The notes under the pieces were generated by a model. That model made no database searches. It was not told the DNA's origin and was given only the letters and a program-made list of their open reading frames with translations. Position numbers and translations under genes: made by a program. A DNA stretch of 64,000 nucleotides. Origin: Hyparrhenia diplandra. Its lineage: Eukaryota > Streptophyta > Magnoliopsida > Poales > Poaceae. Of the stretch, positions 55,498-64,000 are shown in pieces. Numbering within the stretch: position 1 is the stretch's first letter; each line of letters opens with the position of its first letter. The stretch is from positions 1,364,001-1,428,000 of the forward strand of contig JADLZK010007779.1 of assembly GCA_015847255.1 (NCBI GenBank), in the 5' to 3' direction.

Positions 55498-57206
55498 CGT
55501 TGACATTTCTTAACGCAATCAAAGGAAGCGGTACAAAACCCATCCCCAATAAAAGCGTCGAAATGCACCGCTGACATTCCCCAGTAAAACCACCATGTCG
55601 GTGATCCGAAAGGGATTGTTAACGGGATAGATCTTGCCATCGTAGATATTTCATCCGCAGCGCCACGGATCTATCGTTGTAGCATTTCACCCGGAAGTAT
55701 TCGGGGTATCGTTATTTATATTTTCCCAAAGGAAGGCATGTGATTTAATAAGCTAGCATGGCATCTAAATAGAGGAACATGTGTTTGCTTAGACCAAATT
55801 GTTCATAACAGGGGTAAGCAATAACGGTTTTGGATAGTGTGACACACACTTAAGAATCCACCAGCAAAAAGGATAAAGAAAATAGATAAAGAATAAATGA
55901 ATAACCTAATGGAGTTATTCTAATGTATCTAGTCATGGCCATACAAATGAATAGTTAGGATCATATGCAAACTAATTTAATCATGGTTAGGTCTAGGATA
56001 TCGGGGGAGACTCCCCGGTTACCATACGGCCCAATAGGAAGCATTTACGAACTCCTACAGCACACACGAACGTGGGGGATTTCAAGGGGACGGTCAAGGC
56101 TTGTCACGACCAAGCCGCCTACCCCCTCAACCGTGGCGTGCACTCATATCCGCGGTGTCGTAATACCCGGGCACCATGCCCGCATATCGAAAGCACTACT
56201 CTTGTCCCCGGGATCCCCACTCGTCGAATGGACGGACTAGAACAAGAGCAAACCCGAAGGAACAACGAACCGATATCCCACCTCTAATCAAGTTAGGCAT
56301 ATGATGATCGATGAAGAAATGTGATGAACATGTCAAGATTATGATATGTAAATTATATGCTAGTTCATATACCAACACAAGAACATGAACAAGACTATAC
56401 TCTAGTTCATAAGTTAGGCCAAGAACATAGATATAGGACTTGTAAATAGAAGAATGCTCCATAGAGAAGATGTATTACCAAAGCACTTTCTTCTAGGAGA
56501 CAAGCCCTCCTTGTAGCTCTTATACTCCAAGTGCTAACCAAGAACTAAAAAAAGAAGAAGAAAGAAGAAGAAAGAAGAAGAAGAAAGAAGAAGTAGAAGA
56601 AGAGAGAGAGGTAGAGGTGGTAGAGAGAGAGAGATTGCTGGTTTCTTTGGACTCCAAGTGGTGTGTGTTGAGAGAGGGGAGAGAGGAGGCCTACTTATAC
56701 ACTTGGAGGAGGGGCCTAAATGCTAAATTACACCAAAACCGACCTGGTAAACCTTCCTAATCTGCGCAAACCGACCAACCAAGGGCGGGAATCCCCATTT
56801 GGTAGGTGCACGAACCGCCTCCCCGAGGCTGGGCCGAAACCGCCTCAGGGAGGGTGCGGCCGCACTGTGGAAAGCTTGCGCGCCCCCCCCGGGCTCGGCT
56901 TTGGCCCGGGTCTCGGTGGGGTGTCGTCTTCCGTCCCGAAAAGTTGTGGTCCGGGCTTGGCTCGGCCCAATTTTGATGTTTTGGGTCGATTTGCTCACAG
57001 GCTTGAGTTTTGCAATAATGCGCTTTCCGGATGGCGTACTTTGGTCGATTTTCCACTTGTTTTTATTGTAAATCTGCAAAATAAAATTCTAGACACTACA
57101 AGTGGAATTTATTGGTAATAAATGCATATGAGTATAAAAGGTATAGCTTTACTCCCTTTATGGTAGTAAGTTGACGGGAAAAATATGTCGTTAGTGACCG
57201 TCAACA
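55498..57206 (-). mobile_element. Element D 3' LTR
   Basis: 1709 bp, matching 7564-9277. Its TATA box is at 56694-56699. The outer end reads CGTTGACATTTC on the plus strand where other copies have TGTTGGCATTTC, so the terminal CA is CG here. Confidence 0.85.
56196..56462 (-). CDS. Hydrophobic ORF inside the A-family LTR (copy 3)
   Basis: 88 codons, MEHSSIYKSYIYVLGL..., same length as copy 1 (8272-8538) with a handful of substitutions and no stop. Function unknown; see copy 1. Confidence 0.2.
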   Translation of the reverse strand: MEHSSIYKSYIYVLGLTYELEYSLVHVLVLVYELAYNLHIIILTCSSHFFIDHHMPNLIRGGISVRCSFGFALVLVRPFDEWGSRGQE

Positions 57207-58046
57207 AACTCCCCCAAGCTTACCCTTTGCGTGTCCTCGAGCAAAAGAGTTAAGTACTTGGTTGTTGATCAGGAGTTGCTACTATGCCGATTACATTTCA
57301 CAAGTGCCGGGGTTATAATAAGATTTTCTACTAGAGTTTGAATAAATTGGCACATCTTTTTTCTCACCCTTTATTACCTTTCATCGTAGCGGGGCTTTCC
57401 GGCTTTTCTCAAAGCCTTGGGCGGTTGCCAGATAGAATGGTTATAACAGAGGTGCTTATCATTCATCCTTTTGATCAACCTTTTATCCCGGATTTTATTT
57501 ATTTAGATAACATTTATTTTTCTAGAAAGCATGGGCTTTATTGCTTTTTTTTTTTGGAGAGGTGGGCTCTACTCTCCCTAGACTTTTGTCTTTTATTTCC
57601 TCTCTCCTCTTTTTTTTTTTTTTAGAGATGTGGGCTCTACTCGCCCTCGGACACTTGTCCATTTTTCATCTCATTTTTTTTTTTTAGCATAGCCCATACC
57701 TTTTCTCTTTTTTTTTTTTTCAAAGTAGATTCCCGGATGTCAAGTCTCTCTTTTTGGACGAAGTCATAGCAAATCTATTTGTACCATATCATACTTGGCA
57801 ACAACTTAGACTAGATAGAGCCTATGCAACCCACATGAATCAGGTTTTTTTCGGGATGAGTTTTTAGAATTAGCCACTAAACCCAAACTTTTACGTAAAT
57901 TCGAATTATAAACTAGGCACAGTGCAAAACATAAGACAGAGCAACTATTCATCATTTCAACAAGGGACTAAGACTAAACATTTTTATAGCTCATATATTT
58001 AAGCATTAAGGCACAAAGAAGAGCTACTTATTATTATATATATATA

Positions 58047-58079
<33 letters not shown>

Positions 58080-58608
58080 TTTCAATGCAAGATTGCTGAA
58101 ATTTAAACATGATGAAATAAAATAAAAATTGATGGAAATAAATATGCAATGCAATGATACCTGCGGGGGTCCTCCCCAAGCTATCGAGGCCTATCGACCG
58201 GATCGAAGCCTTGGTACCTCGAGAATGCTTCCTCGCGGTGCGGGTGCGAGTAGCCATGTTGGACTCCAATTGAGCCCACCTCTGGCCGACTCTGCCGCTC
58301 CCGAGTTCTGTTGCCCTTTGTTCGGGTAGTTTGCACATGGGTATTGAGCGTGTGCTCAATGTTCCTAGTGCGGACGCCGAGGTGCCGCCTTTGGATACCG
58401 ATAGCCTCCACCCCCTTGTGGTGGTTGCGTGTCTTTGACCGGGCGGGGGCATATCGTCGGAGCCGTCGTCAAAGTCAAATCTGTTGGCCCTCCATGCAAC
58501 CAGATCTCCTTCAGGCCACTCGATGGTGCCGGTGAAATGAGGCGGCGGCTCCCACCTAGGATCATACCGGGTATTACCCCTGGGGGGTCCCCATAGGGTG
58601 AGGCCATG
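57207..58608 (-). other. Element D 3' UTR and ORF2 tail
   Basis: PPT (57207-57225), repeat units at 57557-57675, the A/B-shared block (57760-58020), a TA microsatellite (58036-58080), then broken ORF2 tail frames (58181-58607) matching 3130-3514 of element A. Confidence 0.65.
58036..58080. repeat. TA microsatellite
   Basis: Nearly pure TA dinucleotides with small interruptions, in the element D 3' UTR. A's counterpart (2950-2990) is T-rich instead. Confidence 0.85.
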
Positions 58609-60488
58609 TGAAAGGTCCTAAATGGCTAGAGGGGGGGCGAATAGCCTAATAAAAATTTCTACAAAACACTAGACAACCTTGTTATAATGACAAAAGGCGA
58701 TAAACGCGTTTGCTCTAGTTTCTACTTGTCGGCAAGCCTCCTATTGACAATTCTAGTTGCTATGATCTCTAGTTCACACACAAGGGCTAAGTCGCTACTT
58801 TACCAACTAGGTGAACAAGCTAGATTACTCTAAACAAGACTAAGCAACTAAGCAAGTCTACTCAAACTACACTAGCACAAGATATATGAAAGTAATGCAA
58901 GAGTGTAGATGTGATATACCACAAAGTCGAGGCTAGTCAATCCAATCTCCAAGGATGAATCAATGTGATAACCGAATTGAAGCCAATCACCAAGAGACAA
59001 GTGGAGACACACGATTTAACCCGAAGTTCACTTGAGCACCCTCAAGCTAATCTCCGTTGTGCCAACCTTCTCACGTGTGGGTCGATGTGGAGCTCACTCC
59101 AAGCCAAATGCCTTTAGGCTTATCGCACCCAAAGCAAATGAGAGGTATCCAAGACACGAGCAATAGATTACTCACACTTTGTCTTCCCGACGAGGAGTGT
59201 GTGATCCTCTCACAAATCATCGGAGGTGGCCAAGAACAATCACCAACTCTTGCCAACGCCTCCACCAATCACCAAGCCGGCTAGGAGTGGTGCTCCCCAA
59301 GAGCAACAAGAAATCCACCGGCTCACAACGATCCTCAAGCGCCACTAGATGCAATGATCAAAGCAAAGTGCACTTGAATCACCTCAACTCACTAGAATGA
59401 TGCTCTCAAGCAAAGGGAGTGAGGAGGAGGATGTGTGCTCAGCTCTAGAGGTGTTAGGAATGATTTCAAATGTCCAAGAGGCCTCCTAGAACCGGCCAAG
59501 GGGGTATAAATACCCCCACCACGAAATCCAACCGCTGGGGTGCAAACCGCACAAAAATCACCGACCGACGCGACCGACCGGACTCACCGGTGAGTCCGGG
59601 TCGGTGGGTCCTGGCCACAACCGACAACCCCCCGAACGCTGGTTTTCCCCGTCACAACCGGTCCGGCCGGGTCCGGCCGGTGCTTCGGGTCATCACCGGA
59701 AGCATCCGGTCATCGCGGCCCGCCGCCCGAGGCCGAACCCCGATTGCAGAGCTCTCGCCGACGCACTCCACCGGAGCGCCCGGCCGTCAAGACCGAAGGC
59801 CCGGTCACGGGTTCGGCCGGTAAGGTCCGGTCGGCGTTTTCCAAGAAAAACTTCACCGAATCACGGACTCTTCGCTTCGACATGCTATCCAACAAATATA
59901 CCAATTTTTGCACGAGGACTAGCATGTTTTTCACCACCAACTTGCATCCGGCGCAATAGAAAATATGCATCTCATTTTTCGAAAGCGCCGAATCCCGCCT
60001 CGCAAGCTTCGGCGGGGAGGGTGAGCGGTTCCCAAACCCAACTCAACCCTACAACCATCACCGCCGTAGAATGTGCCAACACCACCACGTGTACATCACC
60101 ATGTGCTCGTGTGTTAGCATTTTCACAAACAATTTTGAAGGTTAGGTTAGCTCTCTAGGTTAGAATGCATGCAAATGATTTTGAACCTAGAGGCACATGA
60201 GGATCAATATGTACGATAGTTTTCCCCCTCTTTATAGTACGGCTTATCGATCCTATAATCACTCACACCCTCTATGGTGTCTTGAGTGTAAAATCAAAAT
60301 GGCCCTATGATATACGATCCACTCCAAGTCATGCACTTGATCATCAATTGAACCATCTCAATCCATCCAACATGACCACCATGCATCACACTTGGCTTGA
60401 CCAATCTCCAACTAAATCAAACACTTAGCATAGAGAGATTAGTCCTAAGGATGTCATCAATTAGCCAAAAACAATCTAGAGATCTTCA
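58609..60488 (+). mobile_element. SIRE-type solo LTR, TSD CCATG
   Basis: 1880 bp, TGAAAGGTCCTAAATGGC...GAGATCTTCA, with CCATG at 58604-58608 and 60489-60493. The opening CTAGAGGGGGGGCGAATAG resembles the inner end of element H's LTR in type only. The TATA box TATAAATA at 59505-59512 lies in the palindrome GGGGGTATAAATACCCCC. A GC-rich CCGGCCGG-containing stretch (59570-59840) follows. The frame at 59604-60158 is compositional. It splits D's ORF2. Confidence 0.9.
59505..59512 (+). promoter_or_regulatory. TATA box in the SIRE-type solo LTR
   Basis: TATAAATA in the palindrome GGGGGTATAAATACCCCC. The setting resembles the GGTATAAATACCC box of element H's LTR. Confidence 0.5.
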
Positions 60489-60493
60489 CCATG

Positions 60494-61680
60494 CTGCCTC
60501 GAACACCGGTGTAGGCCGTGGCCGTGGGCCGAGGCGCGGAAGTAGGGCCCCGGGAGGAGGATCCGACCTCCGGTCTCTCGACACCGCGTGAAGAACCGAT
60601 GGGGGTATCTTTCCCGCGCAAGCTATCAGCCAGTCTCGAGCTCAAATGTTAGTGCTCGGCTTTTTATACAACCTGTAAGTCGGGTTAGGTAACCGAACTA
60701 TAGTTGCATAGCCGGGGAAAAGATGACCAAGCTCGCCGGATGGTAAAATCTTAACTAAGTGCCCCTCGCACTAGCCGCGCAACAGTCCAATAATCCCCGG
60801 GTGTGGAAATGTACTCTATCTCGCTGATTTTCCAAAGCTCCAATCACGTAGTTTAGACGTGTGATAAGAGATGTGCAGGAGACAGAACAAAGAACTTTTG
60901 TGATAATATGTAAAAAGTTCCTCGCACATCTCTACCACTTTGGAGCTACTTTTTTCCTTGTGGACAATAGCATAGAGTAATTTTAATTCAACCTCATTCA
61001 CCCATCTAACCCCCGTGTCTAGGAAACAAAGTCAACGAGATCCAAGCGATGGATAAATCTAAGTGATGGGTGCCGGATCTCGTGAGTGGCGAGGTTTGAA
61101 AGTACCGGCCTCATGTGCACCGGATATCTCCTCCCAAAAGTGGTTTTCGACAAAGCGGGGGAGAGCAAAGATCTATGTTTATTGCACATCTATAACTGAA
61201 ACCCCAAAGTGGCGAGCTAGGTCCGCCCACGTAACATGATAAAGTGTACCAAAGAGGCGGAAAGAAATCCCTAGCTGGTCCTCTACTAGTGTGCATAAAA
61301 ACCGAATTGTCGAGGCGAGAACCTTCCTCCTCGAGAGGGGAATATCCCGCCACCCGACCGCTCTCCAAAGGATAGGAAATTCATCGCCCATACCGCCGTT
61401 TCGAGGAGGTCGGGTCGATTCCGGGCGTGTGTTGGAACACACGGTCCCTCGAGTAGGAGATATGCTTGCATCTCCCGATCTCCACGAAGGTCGAGGTACG
61501 GCGCGTCGGCTTCATCGATTGTCGGGGAGCTTGAGCTTCTTCCTCCCCGAGGGGTGCAAAGTGTCTTCTTGCATGGGGAGCCTTCGAGATCGTCGGTTGA
61601 GGGCGGAGCTTGTGCTTGTTTGACGCGAACTATGCCTTGACGACCGCCTCAACCCGGCGAAGATCTTCGGCTTTCTTCAT
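60494..61680 (-). pseudogene. ORF2, element D, frameshifted
   Basis: The start ATG at 61680 gives MKKAEDLRRV. Later frames include MQAYLLLEGPCVPTHARN (61471), WAMNFLSFGERSG and FFPPLWYTLSCYVGG (61442-61111), and VNEVELKLLYAIVHKEK (61001-60816). These line up with element A's ORF2 core at 4509-3772. More frameshifts are present than in A. Function unknown. Confidence 0.5.
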
Positions 61681-61886
61681 GGCTCTTTGCAAAAACGGTT
61701 GAGCGAGACCCCGGTGTGCAAGGGTTAGATGAAAGTATAAACTTTTACACCCGTGATCTTGCTTTCGGCACAATATTTTTGGTGGAGAAAATGGAGTGTA
61801 GAACAAGTGGGAGAGAGTGGGAGAGAGTGTGAGAGTGAGAGAGAGTGAAAATGAGAGGTGTGTGCTCTCACACCACAGTTTCGGGC

Positions 61887-61894
61887 TATTTATA
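61887..61894 (-). promoter_or_regulatory. Internal TATA box upstream of ORF2, element D
   Basis: The palindrome GGCTATTTATAGCC (61884-61897) is identical to that in element A (4901-4914), with a similar ATG-free leader of about 200 bp to the ORF2 start. Confidence 0.5.
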
Positions 61895-61904
61895 GCCGAG
61901 CCAA

Positions 61905-62550
61905 CGGCCGAGGGTCGCTCCACACAACGGCTAGGAGCCGTTGGCGGTTGTCGGGCCCGAGCCGCGCCAAAGACGGGGCGGCGCACCTTGGGGTGCGCGC
62001 ACACCGCCCGAGGCCGCCGCCGCTTTCCTTTTGGTCGGGCGTGCTCAACGGTCATTTAAAAAAGTTCGCGGGTCGATTGTTTGCTCGCTACAAGCTTCGA
62101 ACCGCTTTTCTCCCTATTTTGATTTTCTCCAAAAATTTTCAAATATGAATTTATTTTTAAATAGAAAAATTATTTTAGAAATATTTTTGTATATACTTTT
62201 TATGTAAGAAATATTTTTCTTTAATTTTCATGAAAGAATTTATTTTATTTACAAAGACTTTTTATTTTAGTTTTCAAAAATATTTACTTATAGATTTTAT
62301 GTAATAAACATTTTTGTTTATTTTGATAATAAAATATTTTATAAAACACAATTTTTTTTTTAAATATACCCCATTTTTTTTTTTTTTTTTAAAGGGGCGG
62401 GTTATTTATAGTCACTGCTGTCGACTCTCCCCGCTCAATCGGGCGGGAAGTACCGCCGGGGTCTCTGAGTCGATCCTTCAACACTCCACACCGGCTTTGA
62501 TGTTGATGTTTGCCGGGTGTGTTGTTGCTTGTACCCAATGAATGGGCAAT
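61905..62550 (-). other. Spacer and protease end, element D
   Basis: A GC-rich promoter-proximal stretch (61905-62100) is followed by AT-rich spacer (62100-62400), then 62400-62550 matching the protease 3' end of element A (about 5450-5590). Cut at 62550 by element G. Confidence 0.6.
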
Positions 62551-63906
62551 CGTTGGTGTTTCTTACGCACACGAGAAATCCGCAAGCGCACGGAAATACC
62601 GTTGTAGCACTTCACCCGTGGTGCTGTGGTATCATTATTTTTCACAGGGACGGCCGCTACAGCGGTGGCTTTTCGTGTCTATGTCAACCTAAGGCAAGGG
62701 TTTGTTTTCTAAGAGTAGCGAGGTATCTATAGGCTAAGTTTTCCGTGCGGTGATTCCTAAAGTCATTTGTCTACTCACTTCGGCACCGCCCACGCCCAAA
62801 GGGCGTTGTCCGCAATTAGCTCTACGACACGGCCCGAACGTGGGGGATTTCAAAGGACGGACAAGGCTTGTCACGACCAAGCCGCCTACCCCCTCAACCA
62901 TGGGATGCACCGCAAAAGGTAGGTGAACGCTAGTCCAAACACCACGTTTGCACTATTGGTCACAGTTCTTGATGTTGGCCAAGGTTCCCTGGGCCAAAGA
63001 GTTCCTCCACCAAGAACTAACGTTAAAACGATCTACCAATCCCACAAGTCTACAAAGCTAAGAAATATATGATGGAAATTAAGTAGTCTGAAGATAATCA
63101 CAAGACTCCTTACCAAAGTGTAAGTAGCTTGCAGAGGTACAAGCCGCAAGTGGTAACCGACAAGTCCCAAGACTGGCCCCTCCCCGGGAACCGTTGTAGA
63201 ACACCGAGGGGCTTAAACCGGCAACTCGTGTAGAAAGAACCAAGCTTCTTTCTAGCCTTTCCCCCTCTCTCACTCTCTAGAATTAGAAGATAGAATAGAA
63301 GAAGTAGAAGAAGAAGATCTAATTCTACTCTCTTGCACAAGTGGACTGGTTTCTCCTTTGAATTTTTATTGCTTGATGAGAGGGAGAGAGGGGGTCTATT
63401 TATACACAAGGGGAGGGACCTAAGTGCTAAAAAAAACACCCAAACCGACCTAGGAAAAACCTTCCATGTACGCCAAACCGACCATCCCACGCCGGTTTCA
63501 CCGCGTTTTGAAGGTAACAAACTGCCTCCCCCGGCCGGGCTCGAACCGCCCGCCAGGTGGCGGCCGCACTGTGTGGTGCGCACAAGCCCGCCAGGCCGGC
63601 CCCTCGCCCTGCTTCGCAGCCGGGCTTCCTTGCTCAAAAGTTGTAAGGTGGACTTGGCCCACTGGGTTTCGACGCTTTGTTGCGATTTCGCTTGGGCTTG
63701 CCATTTGCTCCTTTGGGCCTTTTTCTATTTGTTGATTTTATTTATTTTTTTTTGTCTTTTTGGCCCAAAGTGATCATCCATGAGTTTGTACCTGCAAGTC
63801 CAAATAAACACCAAAACTTTGGAATATGTTAGTTGAAATCCCTATTTCTAGGTTGTTTTTGGTGTTGTGTTGACGGTATTTAATTTGTCATTGGTTACCG
63901 TCAACA
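62551..63906 (-). mobile_element. 3' LTR of element G
   Basis: 1356 bp, TGTTGACGGTAACC...CACCAACG on the minus strand, with TATAAATA at 63397-63404. It is related to A/B LTRs at its start and in the ACCGACC and CCGGCGG-type segments, but shorter. The probable TSD is GCAAT (62546-62550), its partner outside. It is inserted in D's protease region. Confidence 0.75.
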
Positions 63907-64000
63907 AACTCCCCCACACTTAGCCCTTTACTCGTCCTCGAAAGTGAAGGCATTGAGGACTAAAGTGGTTCAATCTCCAAGATGTAAGCTTGCATACAGG
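63907..64000 (-). other. Element G PPT and start of 3' UTR
   Basis: The minus strand reads GGGCTAAGTGTGGGGGAGTT directly next to the LTR, the PPT. The rest is non-coding and runs off the window. Confidence 0.7.

Larger units (their letters stand above)
55498..64000 (-). mobile_element. Element D: A-family non-autonomous element, 5' end outside the window
   Basis: 3' LTR 55498-57206, PPT, 3' UTR, ORF2 segments, internal TATA box and the first part (from its 3' side) of the protease region. It is interrupted by a SIRE-type solo LTR (58609-60488) and by element G at 62551. Layout and sequence follow element A closely (57207-58608 with 2116-3514; 60494-62550 with 3515-5600). CCGTC at 55493-55497 is the likely TSD; its partner is outside. 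Confidence 0.8.

Noticed and set aside
59470..60158. Frames of 117 and 184 codons
   Set aside because: They sit in the GC-rich part of a solo LTR with a defined TSD and are compositional.
61630..62055. 141-codon minus-strand frame over the internal TATA box of D
   Set aside because: It reads through the promoter and the CT-rich leader. The likely gene start is the later ATG at 61680.
1..64000. CRISPR arrays, bacterial operons, tRNA or rRNA genes
   Set aside because: No regular spaced repeats, ribosome-binding patterns or cloverleaf candidates were seen; the only tRNA-like matches are short retrotransposon primer sites.

Overview
This window is plant nuclear DNA, almost certainly from a grass with a large genome. 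It is built nearly entirely of transposable elements inserted into one another. The grass (Pooideae-like) assignment is inferred from the families present: non-autonomous Athila-type Ty3/gypsy elements with tRNA-Asp primer sites, a SIRE/Maximus-type Ty1/copia element, and a CACTA transposon. I found no intact host gene, rRNA, tRNA or CRISPR array. Boundaries were set by eye from terminal TG..CA dinucleotides, primer-binding sites (PBS), polypurine tracts (PPT) and matching target-site duplications (TSDs).

Left part, 1-17557. A plus-strand 3' LTR (459-1735, family C) sits inside the 3' LTR of a minus-strand element, A (1736-9277). A carries gag-protease and a second ORF in place of reverse transcriptase and integrase, so it depends on enzymes supplied by others. 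Its 5' LTR is followed on the right by a second copy of the 3' internal end (9278-9437), which marks a tandem, LTR-sharing structure. A break follows, into the 3' part of a different plus-strand element with a 514-bp LTR (9438-14701). That part contains ~160-bp tandem repeats and is split by an A-family solo LTR (11769-13479, TSD TGGAC). The 3' end and LTR of another plus-strand element, E, come next (14702 to about 17557).

Middle part, 17558-53257. One minus-strand SIRE-type copia element, H, spans this stretch. Its pieces are separated by a CACTA element (17631-21823, TSD TTG), a solo LTR (23994-25778, TSD CTTGG) and a complete non-autonomous Athila-type element, B (26646-49411, TSD GGCGC). 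B is itself split by a solo LTR (28442-30182, TSD CTCAC), by a complete gag-pol element, C (32219-42041, TSD CTCTT), and by a long solo LTR (43880-47491, TSD ATGTG). H ends with its 5' LTR at 52039-53257.

Right part, 53258-64000. A GC-rich stretch of broken reading frames (53258-55497) is followed by another minus-strand A-family element, D (from 55498). D is split by a SIRE-type solo LTR (58609-60488, TSD CCATG) and then by the 3' LTR of a further minus-strand element, G (62551-63906). Both D and G run off the right edge.

How the parts relate: A, B and D encode only Gag and protease (plus ORF2 in A and D), whereas C encodes Gag, protease, RT, RNase H and integrase. A C-like relative is a plausible source of enzymes for the others. 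The best leads are a TATA box inside A and D just upstream of ORF2, with a counterpart in C; shared tandem repeats in the 3' untranslated regions of different families; an apparently spliced CACTA gene joining a PB1-like domain to an En/Spm-type C-terminal domain; and long LTR inverted repeats.
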